NCBI GenBank assembly: GCA_963921195.1
Contig: OY992536.1
Span: forward strand, 90,191,007 to 90,255,006
Direction: 5' to 3'
Origin: Pegoplata infirma
Taxonomy: Eukaryota; Arthropoda; Insecta; Diptera; Anthomyiidae
DNA: 64,000 nt
The position numbers and the translations under genes were made by a program. Below the pieces are notes generated by a model that searched no databases, was not told where the DNA came from, and was given only the letters and a program-made list of their open reading frames with translations. Of this stretch, positions 1-13,099 are shown one piece after another; the first letter of the stretch is position 1; every line of letters starts with the position of its first letter.

Positions 1-1
1 G

Positions 2-76
2 GAAAGAGACGACGAAGAAAATGATCAACACGAGGTACACGAAGAAAATGACGTAGATTCTGATGATCAAGAATAA
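2..76 (+). CDS. putative 3'-terminal coding exon, acidic C-terminus (partial gene)
   Basis: An open frame enters from the left window edge and ends at TAA (74-76). It gives 24 codons almost entirely Glu, Asp, Asn, Gln and His, with a near-repeat of H-E-E-N-D. Such an acidic tail followed at once by A/T-only sequence is what the end of a real coding exon looks like; random AT-rich DNA here gives Lys, Asn, Phe and Ile instead. The family cannot be named from so short a piece. The upstream part lies outside the window. It could be chance, because the frame is short. Confidence 0.45.
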   Translation, partial: ERDDEENDQHEVHEENDVDSDDQE

Positions 77-1377
77 GATTCAACACAAAATTAATACAAT
101 TTTAGTAATATTATTAAAAATTTAACAATTTAACATTCCATCACATAAAATAGAAATATTTAAATTTATTTTTGAATTTTCTTTAAAAAATATTTTATGT
201 ATTTTTTGTACATTCCTTATGAATCGGAAACTTAAAAAGTTGTATGATTCTGTTTAAAAGACAAATATGTAGATACTTTTAGTATATTAAGATAATTTGT
301 ATATTTATGCAGGGTTTTAAACAATTTAAAACTAAAAATATATTTCATATTCAATTTCAACTGAAAGGCATTCAAAAACGATCAAAATATTTCAACATGC
401 CAAAATATGTTCTAAGTTTTTTGATCAGTTATAACAAAAAGATTATTATGCGTTTTTTAATAAAAAGGTCAACTAAATCGCAAAGCTTGATCCCGAACCC
501 ACATAATACTGTTTTAAGAAATTCAGTTTTTAAATTTTTTTAAACTGATTTCATTTTATTAAAGCCTTTCTTTAATAATATTGAGCTCTGGTTTGCTTTT
601 CGTTTTTGATTTACTTTTTTTTTAGTTATTTTGTTATTTAAGTATGTATAGGTACAAAAATATAATTTTAAGGCCTTGTTTAGAAATATATTTCATATGA
701 ATTCCTTTATTTAACTTAGTTTTTTTTTTTACTTTAAGCCAACTGTTCATTAATCTTAAGTTTAAAAAAAAATCTATTTAATTCAAATAACAAAATAAAA
801 ATTTTAATTAAACTGAAGTTGAAAAATAAATTTGCCATTTTTTATTGTTACCGGTATTATTAAATACCTGATTAAGGAAGAATCAGGATTAGAGTCCTTA
901 TTTCTGTTTTGTCCCCTAGAATCGAAATTTTTACAAAAAAAAATCTAAGGATGTTTTTTTCTTTTTTGCTGGATCCCATTGGCATTGCTTCAATCAATGT
1001 CAATGCCCGTTTATAAATTAGTAGCATTACTAATGTTAATTATAAAAAATCTCATTGGCATTATTTCCTTCGGAGCTTCGCGGCATGTTGTTTACTATGT
1101 GAAAAATATTTTTTGGTTAAAACTTTAAATGGCTTAATCTCGAAAACTAAGCCAGACAGAGCAAAATGGAGGGCATTTTTGGTTCTTATTGTTATAATCG
1201 TCATAGTTGTGTCGGTCCTCTTCACATGTGTGGAACCTAATTGGTCCAAATTTTGAATCTAAAAAAAATAGTGCTCCTGAAAATTTAAAAATTCACATTC
1301 CTTGTTAAATACTCCCGACACGAACGAAAAATCAAACATTTTTGGTCCATTTCGTCCATTGGATCCAGACCCCAATA
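77..1377. other. AT-rich non-coding stretch with degenerate repeat copy
   Basis: No credible gene. The first few hundred bases may be the 3' UTR of the exon at the left edge. Positions about 1040-1330 are an inverted, diverged copy of the repeat seen at about 9990-10260; both contain a block reading GGACC-ATTGGGGTCCACACATGTGAAGAGG in one orientation or the other, with differences. Confidence 0.5.
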
Positions 1378-1619
1378 GGTCCAGTCAGGGGCGTACCCAG
1401 GATTTTATTTCATTGGGGGCCCAACATTTTTTTCAATTTTTTTTTTACAAAAAATTTACGTAACAGCACATGTTTAAGAATTTTTCTCGATCTTTTCCTT
1501 GAACTGAATGTATCACAATCAGATTCTTCATTTTTGTGTAAGTTTAAAACTGGAAAAAAAATAAAAATTTTTTAATATATTTAAATTTTTTGAGAGACTT
1601 AAGCCTTTTTTAAAATGTG

Positions 1620-2357
1620 AATTGTATAAGATGCTGATACATTTTAACAAAATAGATTATCAGCATCTGAATTTTTTTTCAAAGAATAGTCTAAGATTTT
1701 ATGACAATTTCCAGTTAAGACAGTTTTTGTTATAGAGTATATAGATTTTCCAAAAGAAAAGACTCCGATTGTAAGATATTTTCCCAGAATCTGAGATATT
1801 TCTAGTCTAGCACATTTACTCAGATTCTGAAACATTCTACACAAAAAGTTTTAGAATCTGAGAATATCTTCGCTTTTTCTATAAGACAAATAATTCAGAA
1901 TCTGAGACCTAGATTCTAAAACCTTTTTCCTAAAGAAAAATTCTCGGATTCTGAGAAAATTTTCCTATAGAAAAAGTCTCAGATTCTTAAGACATTTTTC
2001 CTACAGCAAAATTCTCAGATTCTTCGACATTTTTCCTATAGAAAATATGTCAGATTCTCAGACATTTTTTCTATTGAAAATTTCTTAGATTTTGAGACTT
2101 TTTTTTTCGAAAAAGTCTCAGATGCTTAAACACTTGTCCTATAGAAAAATTTTCAAATTCTTAGACATTTTCCTATAGAACAAGTCTCAAATTCTCAGAA
2201 ATTTTGCCTATAGGAAATTGTCAGATTCTGAAACATTTTTCATATAGAAAAGGCTTCGGATTCTAAGATATTTTTCCTAAAGAAAAAGTCTCAGATTCTA
2301 AAATATTTTTCCCATAGAAAAATACTCAGATTCTGAGACATTATTCTTATAGAAAAA
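1620..2357. repeat. degenerate ~33-35 bp minisatellite, left half
   Basis: Irregular tandem units built of CAGATTCTGAGACATTTTTC and TATAGAAAAAGTCT. The unit has TCTATAGA-type palindromic cores and lies inside the hAT-like element. The same family forms arrays at 5742-6560, 32205-33990 and about 63340-63750. Confidence 0.8.
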
Positions 2358-2799
2358 CTAGCTGTTTTGCACCCGGCGTTGCCCGGGTTGAAAAACATAT
2401 ATAATCAATGAGTTATTTATTAGTCAGTTTAATTACTGCTTCGTGACTTGAGGTTTGGTCGATTTTTCTCAGCGTGGGGAACATGGTATGTATGTGTTCC
2501 TCCGTCATGGGAACAATCCTAATATTAATGTATTTCTTTAATATTTATTAATGTATTTCTTTAATGGCTTTTAAAAGCAACCTACAGTTCCCTCCTCGGT
2601 TAGCACTTTATGTGGTGGAAACTTCAATAAAGACATAACTTTCACTGAAGTTCAAGTGGGAGAGGCATTTAACGCATTTAGTTAAATTTTGGTCTCATGT
2701 GACCTATAGTTCCCCTATTGGTTAGCTCGTGAAAAAAATTGCAATTAAATTTGCTCAGCAGTTTTTCCACGTTCGCGGAACAGGCAGACATAACTCTCA

Positions 2800-5663
2800 C
2801 TAAAGTACAAAGGGGCGTGCCATTATATGCCTTTTTATCAGTCGCTGTTTAATATTGCCTACAAAGTGGCGTGCCATTATACAGAAAAAAATATTTTTTA
2901 ATTTAATACAAAGGGGTGCTGCATTTTAATCCCCTTGGCCCGATCGACACGGTAAATACCATCTATAGTGAAAATTGTTTTTAAATTTGTTTCACCGTTA
3001 ACGCGTGAGTACGGATCAGACAAAAATAAATTGTCTATAGTTTCCGCCTCAATAAGTACTAAATAGCTGTGGTAAAAATTATAATAACATCGGGTTCGCC
3101 ATTTAACATGATTACGTAAAGGCAGAATAAACCTTCAGTACATTGCAAAAGACGTTGCAGTTGATACAGACTAAAGTTCCCGCCTCTGTTAGTACTGTCT
3201 TTGGAAAATGTTTTGTTAAAATCGGCTTATTAGTATAAGCGTTATTAAGGAACAGACCTAATCTAATAAAATAAAAAGGGGCGTGCTATATTATTTTTTA
3301 TTTAAATCGGTATAGTCGTTTAAGCATGATTACGGAACATTCCAAAAAACGTTCAGTATAGTACAAAGGGGCGTGTCAAAGAGGCGTGACATTTTCCGCC
3401 TCTTTGTGCAAATGCGCTCTATTTATAATCTATAGTTTTCTCTTCGGTTAGTACTATCATTGGTAAAAATTTCACTAAAATCGGTTCAGCCGTTTATGCG
3501 TGATTACGGAACATGAAGAAATAACGTTCAATGTAATACAAAGGGGCGTGCGATTTTACGCCTTCTTTTTTGATCGCCCTCTATTGTGGCTCATAGTTTT
3601 CGCTTCGGTTAATACTATCTGTGGTGAAAATTTCATAAAAAACAGCTCAGCTGTTTAAGCGTAATTGCGGAAAAGCAATAAATAACTTGCAGTGTAATAA
3701 AAAGGGGCGTGACATTTTACGCCCCTTGTTTCCATCGCCCTCTATTGTGGCTCATAGTTTCCGCCTCGGTTAGTACTATCTGTGGTAACAATTTCAGTGA
3801 AATCGGTAAAATCGCTTTTCAGTGATTGCGGAACAGGCAGATATAGTTTCTGTATAGTACAAAGGGGCGTGGCATTTTACCCCCATTTTTTCCGATTGCG
3901 GATTTTCCTATCTCTGGTGAAAAATTCATGAAAATCGATTCAGCCGTTTTTCTGTTGTTGACAGGCAGATATAGCTTTAACATGGTACAAAGGTGCGTGG
4001 CATTTTACGCCCCTTTGTCCGATCGCGGTCGCTTATGGCCTATAGTTCCGGCCTCGGTTAGTACTATCTGTGGTGAAAATTTCATGAAAGTGGGTTAAGC
4101 CGTTCTTTACTTATTGCGGAACAGGCAGATATAGCTTCAGCATGGTACAAAGGGGCGTGGCATTTTACCCCCATTTTTTCCGATTGCGGATTTTCCTATC
4201 TCTGGTGAAAAATTCATGAAAATCGATTCAGCCGTTTTTCTGTTGTTGACAGGCAGATATAGCTTTAACATGGTACAAAGGTGCGTGGCATTTTACGCCC
4301 CTTTGTCCGATCGCGGTCGCTTATGGCCTATAGTTCCGGCCTCGGTTAGTACTATCTGTGGTGAAAATTTCATGAAAGTGGGTTAAGCCGTTCTTTACTT
4401 ATTGCGGAACAGGCAGATATAGCTTCAGCATGGTACAAAGGGGCGTGGCATTTTACCCCCATTTTTACCGATCGCGGATTTTTCTATCTCTGGTGAAAAT
4501 TTCATGAAAATCGATTCAGCCGTTTTTCCGTTGTTGCCGGACAGGCAGATATAGCTTTAACATGGTACAAAGGGGCGTGGCATTTTACGCCCCTTTGTCC
4601 GATCGCGGTTGCTTATGGCCTATAGCTCCCGCCTCGGTTAGTACTATCTGTGGTGAAAATTTCATGAAAATGGGTTAAGCCGTTCTTTACTTATTGCGGA
4701 ACAGGCAGATATAGCTTCAGCATGGTACAAAGGGGCGTGGCATTTTACGCCCCTTTGTCCGATTGCTGTCGCTTACTGCCTATAGTTCCCGCATCGGTTA
4801 GTACTATCTGTGGTGAAAATTTAATGAAAATGGGTGAAGCCGTTCTATACTTATTGCGGAACAGGCAGATATAGCTTCAGCATGGTACAAAGGGGCGTGG
4901 CATTTTGCGCCCCTTTGTCCGATCGCTGTCGCTTACTGCCTATAGTTCCCGCCTCGGTTAGTACTATCTGTGGTGAAAATTTCATGAAAATGGCTTAAGC
5001 CGTTCTTTACTTATTGCGGAACAGGCAGAACAGTCTTCAGCATGGTACAAAGGGGCGTGGCATTTTATGCCCCTTTGCCCGATGGCGGTCGCTTATGGCC
5101 TATAAATCCCGCCTCGATTAATGCTATCTGTGGTGAAAATTTCATGAAAATCGGTTAAGCGGTTTTTCTGTTATTGCCGGACAGGCAGTTATAGCTTCAG
5201 CATGGTACAAAGGGGCGTGGCATTTTACGCCCCTTTATCCGATCGCTGTCGCTTATGGCCTATAGCTCCCGCCTCTGTTAGTACTATCTGTGGTGAAAAT
5301 TTCATGAAAATGGGTTAAGCCGTTCTTTACTTATTGCGGAACAGGCAGATATAGCTTCAGCATGGTACAAAGGGGCGTGGCATTTTACGCCCCTTTGTCC
5401 GATCGCGGTCGCTTATGGCCTATAATTCCCGCCTCGGTTAATACCGTCTGGGGTGAAAATTTCATGAAAATCGGTTAAGCCGTTTTTCTGTTATTGCCGG
5501 ACAGGCAGATATAGCTTCAGCATGGTACAAAGGGGCGTGGCATTTTACGCCCCTTTGTCCGATCGCGGTCTCTTATGGCCTATAGTTCCCGCCTCGGTTA
5601 GTACTATCTGTGGTGAAAATTTAATGAAAATCGGTTAAGCCGTTCTTTACTTATTGCGGAACA
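2800..5663. repeat. 160-bp tandem array with 288-bp higher-order unit
   Basis: The landmark CATGGTACAAAGGGGCGTGG recurs at 4561, 4721, 4881, 5041, 5201, 5361 and 5521, giving an exact 160-bp period. Further left (3981, 4141, 4269, 4429) spacing alternates between 160 and 128 bp, so a 288-bp composite unit is duplicated almost exactly (about 3880-4167 and 4168-4455). Left of about 3850 the units are increasingly diverged. This is the central array of the Helitron-like element. Confidence 0.85.
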
Positions 5664-5695
5664 GACAGACAGACAGAAAGACAGACAGACAGACA
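5664..5695. repeat. (ACAG)n microsatellite
   Basis: Short run of ACAG units with one interruption, close to the 5' end of the Helitron-like element. Confidence 0.85.
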
Positions 5696-5741
5696 AACCA
5701 ACAATCAGATTTATAATATTAATAATAGGGATTAATAGGGA

Positions 5742-6560
5742 TATATTTTTACAATAGAAAAAGTCTTAGATTTTGAGCATTTTTCTGTACCAAAAGTCTC
5801 AGCTTGTGTCTCTGTCAATGAGACATTTTTCCTATGCACAAAATCTTAGATTTAGAGATAATTTCATTAAGAAAAATTCATTGATTCTGAGACATTTTCG
5901 TAAAAAAAGTATAAAAGTTTGATACATTTTCCAAGATTGTAAGAAAAATTCTGAGAAATTTTCCTACAAAAAGTTTTCAGATTCTAAAACATTTTTCATA
6001 TAGAATAGCCTCAGATTCTAAGAATTTTTTTTATAGAAAAAATCTCAGATTTTGAAACATTTTTCAGATTCAGAGACATTATTCCTATAGAAAGTTCTCA
6101 GATTCTGAAACATTTTTCATATAGAGAAGCCTCAGATTCTGAGAATTCTTTATAGAAAAAGTCTCAGATTCTGAGACATTTTTCCTATAGAAAAAGTCAT
6201 AGATTCTGAGAAAAAGACCAATATTTTAAGACATTATTACTATAAAAAAGTCTTAGATTCTCAGACATTTTTCTTATAGAAAGTTTTAGATTCTGAGAAT
6301 TTTTTTTTTTTAGAAAAAAGTACGATTCTGATACAATGTTTTTTAAGATTTGACTACATTTTACTCACAATTAGGTCCATTTTTTGTGTACATAAAACTT
6401 CAGGTTCTAAGATATTTTTCATTAGAATCATAAGTTGAAAAGTTTCAAATTCTAAGAAAAAAATTTTCAGATTTTGAGATTCTTTTAACAGAAAAATTTT
6501 CAGTTTCAAAACATTTTTCTTCAAAAAATTTTAGATTCTTAATGTTTTTCGATTTTTTAA
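5742..6560. repeat. degenerate ~33-35 bp minisatellite, right half
   Basis: Continuation of the array at 1620-2357 on the other side of the Helitron-like insertion; same unit, more diverged towards 6560. Confidence 0.75.
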
Positions 6561-6665
6561 GAAGTTTTTTAATATTGTACTTGTTATTTGATACCAAATC
6601 CTAAAACTTGTGAAATCATTTCGGGGGGGCCCGGGCCCCCCCCTATATACGCCACTGGGTCCAGT

Positions 6666-9600
6666 CACCTAGGTCCCTAAAGGTTCGCCATGGATTCAAA
6701 ATGTTGGTCAGTTAAGCGTTATCTTGCTTAGTTTTCCAGGTACTGCAATTTAGGGCCCAATAGGGTCATGAGAATTTTTGAAACTGAATAACTAAAAAAC
6801 TATTACATTGAGGGCTTTCGAGTATTTGGCGAACGAGTTCTGTATACCAAGAGTTACTAAAATGCTTTTAGAGTTTTTGTTGTATCGGCAATATTAACCG
6901 AGATTCGGGAATGCCAAATTTTTTGCATTCAAAGTTAAGACCCATTTGGGGTCCACACATGTTAAGATGCTATGGTGATATTAAGAACCAAAAATGCATT
7001 AGTTAGTTTGAATGAGCTTAAAGCTTTTGGAGCAAATTTTAAATATGTCGTTTTGTATGGGAGCCCCCTAAGGAATTGGAGATAGTGTTTGAAAAAAATG
7101 TTTAGAGGTAAAAATTAATAGGGGTCGGTCTTTGCTGTTGGCCTCTCTAGGACGCACCATTGGAGTATTGGAGACCTGAGTTAAGGCTTAGAAAACTGCA
7201 ATATTTTTTTTTTTAAATCGAAACAGTACTTAATTGTAATCCCAAAAAACGATAGAATCTTTCCACAAAAAAAATTCAATAAAATCAAAGAGTACAACAT
7301 TTTCAAAAATGAGATTTAAATTTTAAGAATTAAAAATCGCATACTAAAACACTTAAGAATTTCTTAATAATTTTTTTTCAAAAAAATTAATTTTGGACCA
7401 TTTTTAAAGAAGTTATGAGTAAAAGAAGTTTAAGTAAAGGAACAGGCTACGAATTTTTAAAAAAAATCGATATCTTTTTAAGGGGTCATCAAAAAAATCG
7501 GGAAATTTATCACGAAGGAATTCTCAAAGGGTACTTAAAACTGTAAGAATTGTAAAGTGTATGATTTGACATGGAATGCCCCATATTTAACTCTGTATTG
7601 TACAACGCACTGTCAACGCAGTTAATCCTTTTGTGTAATAAAAACTACAATTAAAAATGTACATTAAATGTCAGGTTCACTTTATTATCATTATTTCAAA
7701 GGGGGAGGGGCAAAAAATTTTAATTTTTTTTATATATTTAAGTTAATATTATTTATTTTTTTTTATTTAAATTAATTTTGTTGTTACATTTAACATATGC
7801 TACACAATTTTTAATCAATTAGTATAACATTGATTTTTTTTTTTAATTTTTTATTACAAACGTAATTAGTTTTTTTTATCATTCTAATTTAACATTTTTT
7901 AACTCATAAACGTGCTTTTTTAATTTTTTTGTTGTTTTTTTTTTTTTTGATAAAAATAATCACAATTGGGATTTTAAATATTTACAATTTTTTTATTTGA
8001 AAGCAAACATTTTTCATTTGTTTTTTATTAATTAATTAAATACTGTAATAGTTAATAGAACTTAAAACCTAAATGTTCGATTGCTAATGTTAAATATTAT
8101 TTTAATATTACGAGAAAATGGAGAGTATAAAATTAAACTAAATTACAAAAAAAAAAATCTCTACCAAAAATATTTTTTTTATTTAGGATAAGTTTTTTTT
8201 TTTTTTTTTTTAATTTTATTAGTTTTTTTTTTCTTAGGATTTAATATTTTTTTTTGTTTGTGTTATAAACTTAAGCTGAACTTAAAGAAAATTTTGAAAT
8301 TTCTTTAATTTTTGAAGTATAAAGCTAAGCCATTTTTTTTTTTTAATTTACAATTATCTATTCAAAAAGCAAAAAAAAAATTGTAATTTGTAAATATTGA
8401 AGATGTTTTTATTTGATTTTCTGTTTTTAGTTTCTAAATTTTAGTTAAAAAATATTTCAATAATGACAGAAATACAATTTTAACTTTAAAGCCGTACACC
8501 TCCGAAAGGGGGTGCGACCGCTCCATGAAGTTGGTACCCTTCGACTTATCATTGATCTGGCAACGCACAAATTTTTATCAAGTTAAAGGTCATGACCAGA
8601 GTCATAGAGTAGTCCAACAAATGGCGTTTGAAAAAGTAGTAAACAAAAACCATATGGTATTGTTTACGAAATTTTATCACAAATCGAAATGTGAGCGAGA
8701 TGGAAGATACCAGTTTTTCAGTGAGAATGCAGATTGTTTTTTGTCTCTCTTTGCTTTGCGTTTGAACTTTAGTTTGGAATTGCCAGAATTTTCCAATTAT
8801 CTTTGGTGATGCCAGATCTACAAAACGGTCGATGGATTACTATGTCACTATGGTCATGACTATTATATTTAATTTATGCCAGTTAATTCAGTGGGTGTCA
8901 AATTGGTTGGATGCCATTTATTTTGCTCCCTCAATAAGTTTGTTCTCTTAGTGTTGCCTTTACTATTGCATGTAAAAACTCTCTTAAACATTAAGAGAAC
9001 AAATTTATATTAAGTAACATATTGTTTTGGAGTCTATCAAAATCTCTGATCATCTTTACTCTATGGTTAATCCAAATGTGCAAAAAAACAAATCTATTAA
9101 ATAACTTTTCAGAGTAACAATTAGTTGTCGAAAAATCGCGTAAAGACACTTTAACGATTTTCTTTTTTTATACCCAAAAAGTACTAAAATACACATTTTT
9201 CAATATCACTGTTCGACACCAAAAACCTCCCAGTAAAACATCAAAATTATCCTTATAGATGATGATCTCCTGATTCCGAATCTGCCATCCAAATTTTTCT
9301 AGCAAGTGCTGTTTTCGAGATACTCGCTGTTAAAAGACCTATAAATTATCAGCAAAACTTTTATAACAAAAAAATGTATAAAATAATGCATAGGACCCCT
9401 TATTTTATACATATGCAGCATTAGAGTGGTATTTTATCTTCAATTTTTGCTTTTTTACAAATTTGAATTCAATCGGATTAAGTTAACTCATGGCGCCCGG
9501 CGATCAAAGTTTTAAATTTTAAAATTTTAAAAATAAAAAATATATACATCTTGGGCCACATCATATTTATTAATTTTGATTCGCTGAATATGAATAACAA

Positions 9601-10304
9601 AACATTTAAAATAGGTCGAATGGTTTTCGAGATATTGCTATTCGAAATTTTCCAAAAATGGCGGTTTTTCCTATGTCCAAGAAATTTTTAAAAAGAAAAA
9701 TTCAAAATTTCTTGATTAAACCCATACATGGGACTATTTAAATAAATGACTAATTAATTGGCGATTTCATTGGCATTATATTGAAACTAATGCCAGTGAA
9801 ATTTTTCGCATTGGCATTGTTTCAGTCAATGTGTCGACCATAATAGGTTCAAACTTTGAATCTGAAAAATTGGCACTCCCAAAAATTTGAAAATTCACAT
9901 ACTTTTAGCATTATCTTGCTTCGTTTTCCAGATACTGCAATTTAGGGGCCCAATAGGGTCTTGAGAATTTTAGAAACTGAATAACTAAAAAACTATTGCG
10001 CTGAGGGTTTTCGAGTTCTAGAAACCAAGAGCTACAAAAATGCTTTTGGAATTTTTGTTGTGTCGGCAATATTTACCGAGATATGAGCATTTTTAAATTT
10101 TCGGGAATCCCAAATTTTTTGGATTCAAAGTTAGGACCCATTGGGGTCCACACATGTGAAGAGGACCCGCGAAAATATGGTGATCCAAAAAACCAAAAAT
10201 GCCCTGCATTTTGCTCTATCTGGCTTAGTTTTCGAGATATCGCCATTTTAAGTTTTTTAAAATAAAAATAAATTTAGTGTAAAAAAGTGTTTTTTTTTAT
10301 CAAC
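6666..10304. other. repeat-derived AT-rich DNA without a gene
   Basis: No gene is supported. Positions about 6705-7010 and 9905-10260 are diverged direct copies (shared stretch GGGCCCAATAGGGTC and ACTGAATAACTAAAAAACTA). Positions 7640-8480 are long runs of T and A. A pair CTGGCAACG (8560) and GATGCCAG (8807-8814) may be ends of a small decayed MITE. Positions about 9090-9900 are an inverted, diverged copy of about 14200-15120. Confidence 0.55.
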
Positions 10305-10324
10305 CCGGCTAAAAATAAATGTGT

Positions 10325-10500
10325 ATGTTCATATATGCTTATATAAAGATCTTTATATGATCATATATGACTTATATGGAAACATATATGTGATCATATA
10401 TGCAAGAAACGATCCCATATATGTGGTCGTATTTAAAATATGTGCCATATATGATATCATATATGGAACCATATATGCTATCATAAAATGTTAAATTTGA
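10325..10500. repeat. CATATATGAT-type palindromic cluster (left)
   Basis: About a dozen overlapping CATATATG/ATCATATATG motifs in 175 bp; mirrored by the cluster at 13100-13305 in the other end of the same element. Confidence 0.8.
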
Positions 10501-10619
10501 ACCAGAATTACAAAATAAAAGTTTTTTAGGTTAAAATTATATTATTACTTTACCAACGATTGACATACCTTAATATATATCAATAATTTTACAAATATTG
10601 CAAAATATTCTGCATAAAA

Positions 10620-12180
10620 AAATTTTAGAAAAGGTAAGTTTTCATTAATATGTATTTAGAATTTTAAAATCATATGTATTCATTTTTTCCAGTTCATCGT
10701 CATACCAAGTAAAAGCGTGGACTTTTTTTATCCAAAACAAGATCCTATTTAAATTAAGTAAATGTGTGTCGCAAATACAATATTATTGAGTACTTTGATA
10801 TTGAATAAAATTAAACTACGCAGCTTCGTTAATCTCGTACAACTATGTGGAGAGGGCATATGCACCACCAATATGTTTTCACTACGATTGCAATACTGCA
10901 AACTATTTTGAAATCCCTTATTGTTGCCAAAGCAAATTGGAAATGAAAAGACCGTATAGGCAGTTTTGAGGCCGAGTTACGTTAAGCTTGCTCAACTTGG
11001 AGAAGAGGACATTTGCACCACCAGAACTGTTATTACTACACTATAAATTATTTTGAAGTCCCTTACTGTCGCAATAGAAAATTGGAAATGGAAAGAAGGT
11101 ATAAGAAGTTTGGAGGCCGAGTTACTAGTTGAAGAAAATTTAACCATGCGGAGCTACGTTAAGCTCACTCAACTTGGAGGGGAGCGCATATACACCACCC
11201 TAACGCTATCACTACGGTTCCAACACTACAAACTATTTTGAAAACGCTTACTTTCGCCATAGCAAATCGTAATGAAAAGAAGGTTTGATCAGTTTTAATG
11301 TTGAGCAACGATTTGGGAAGGACAACGTTTTTACTTGAAATTACAAGAAATCTGTCAATAAGCGAAATCGACAACCTGGCACATTGTCGCCATGATGTAA
11401 ATTTACATGAAAAAAATGTTGGAAAAGGTAAGCTTTCATTAATATGTATTTGAATTTTAAAATCATGTTTTAATTTTTTCCAGTTCATCGTCATAACAAG
11501 TTTAAGCGTGGACATTTTATTCCAAAACAAGATCATATTCAAAATGAGTAAATGTAAATACGTCGCAAATACAATATTATTTAGTAATTTGATGTTGAAG
11601 AAAATTAAACTACGCAGCTTCGTTAATCTCTGCAACTTGGTGGAGAGGTCATATGCACCACCATAATGTTGTCACTACGATTGCAATACTGCAAACTATT
11701 TTAAAAACCATTAATGTCGCCATAGCAAATTGGAAATGGAAAGATCGTATAAGCAGTTTTAAGGCCGAGTTAAGTTAAGCTCACTCAACTTGGAGAAGAG
11801 GACATATGCACCACCAGAAATGTTATCAATACGATTCCAACACTATAAATTATTTTGAAATCCCATACTGTCGCAATAGCAAATTGGAAATGGAAAGAAC
11901 GTATAAGTTTGGAGGCCGAGTTACTATTTAAATAAAATTCAACCATGAGGAGCTACGTTACGCTCGCTCAAGATGGAGGAGAGGGCATATGCACCACCAT
12001 AACGTTATCACTACGGTTCCAACACTACAAAATATTTTAAAATCGCTTACTGTCGCCATAGAAAATTGAAATGAAAAAAACGTATCATCAGTTTTAAGGT
12101 TGAGTAACGATTTCGAAAAGACAACGTTTTTACTTACAATCACACGAAAGCTGTCAATTAGCGAAAGTGACAAAAAATAG
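10620..12180. repeat. 794-bp tandem duplication, two copies
   Basis: AAAAGGTAAG at 10629 recurs at 11423 and the following about 760 bp align throughout; the first copy is about 10620-11413 and the second about 11414-12180. Each copy contains three weaker sub-repeats (CAAACTATTTTGAAA plus CTTACTGTCGCAATAG type). Each also begins with an intron-like GGTAAG...TTTTTTCCAG segment. Frames on the minus strand at 11165-11635 and 11958-12173 are similar only because of this duplication. Confidence 0.75.
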
Positions 12181-13099
12181 TTTCTTATCCCTATCCTTCA
12201 AACATCGTTACACACATAACCCAAAAATATAAAATACGTACTACTAATATATTGCTTTTAATCGAAGTCTTAAGTAATTATGTACCTACAAAAAATTTTG
12301 AGTAAAAAACATGCATTTAGTAGTAGCAAGTTCTTTTTTTCTGGAATAAAAAAAGGAATATGGAGTAATTTTAATATTTTATCAGATGGAGTTCTGAAAG
12401 ACAATATACCTTTCCGTAAAAAGCATTCATTGTCTTAAGCAACCCATGGTCCTTACAAAATACACTCCATTAACATGTATGTATGTGTCTTGCAGTATCA
12501 AGCCAATCTTTAAAGGATATTCGTGTTATCATTAGCCCATTAGCACCAAATGCTGTTGGTGGTAATAATTCAATACAATAAAAATTCTAGAAATATCTTG
12601 TATGCATACTAATATTATTTTCTATCAATTTTTTTAGATTTTGACTTTTTTAACAAAAACGCTAAGTCCGAAGATAATCGAAATTAACACTAAAACAAGA
12701 AAACACAAAGGAAATCATCGTTCCTGTAACAAGCCCTTTGTTCGCATCTTTCGTAATTGATATCAATTGAAAAACTTGATATATTAGATCTTTTATGTTC
12801 AATTTATTTTTTTGAATATCAAAATGTATTCTCGTATCTATAAGTTTAATTATATATTTTTATATGGTCACCAAAAATGCAAACGATAGTATCTAAAAAA
12901 TCAAAATCATCAAACTAAAGGTGTTCATTCAAATATATCAAAAACACCAGTAATGAATAAAACAATATTTTTTATTTTTAATTATACTTGTGTACATCGT
13001 TTGCAATTCTGGTGAATATATACATAATAACCTATTACATATAGTTTAAGATGAAAAAATAAATAAAAAATATAAAAAAGAATTTAAAACAAATTAAAA

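Larger units (their letters stand above)
2358..5741 (-). mobile_element. Helitron-like non-autonomous element
   Basis: Read on the minus strand, the element begins TCCCTATTAAT after an A (5742) and ends CTAG at 2361-2358 before a T. A G/C hairpin (CCCGG...CCGGG, 372-387 offset at 2372-2387) sits 9-10 nt before CTAG. TC start, hairpin plus CTRR end and A/T insertion without target duplication are the structural rules of Helitrons. The GTCT microsatellite near the 5' end and the long central tandem array resemble DINE/HINE-type non-autonomous Helitrons of flies. The 5' end could instead be at 5731, because TCCCTATTA occurs twice. No Rep/helicase frame is present. Confidence 0.65.
1386..6657. 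mobile_element. hAT-like non-autonomous transposon carrying a minisatellite and a nested Helitron-like element
   Basis: The element starts CAGGGGCGTACCCAGG at 1386 and ends, read on the minus strand, CAGTGGCGTATATAGG from 6657. It is flanked by a perfect 8-bp direct repeat GGTCCAGT at 1378-1385 and 6658-6665. An 8-bp target duplication with CAG-type imperfect ends is the signature of the hAT superfamily. No transposase frame is present. The body is a degenerate minisatellite with unit CTCAGATTCTGAGACATTTTTC plus TATAGAAAAA. The right end is very G/C-rich (6622-6643). Without the nested 3.4-kb element it would be about 1.9 kb. Confidence 0.75.

Noticed and set aside
8525..8809. 94-codon plus-strand frame in otherwise A/T-run DNA
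   Set aside because: It has a better composition than its surroundings, but there are no splice sites, no known motif, and it ends at a candidate MITE terminus.
11165..12173. Two similar minus-strand frames (156 and 71 codons)
   Set aside because: They are the two copies of the 794-bp tandem duplication in the TIR element. Their similarity follows from the DNA repeat, and no domain is visible.
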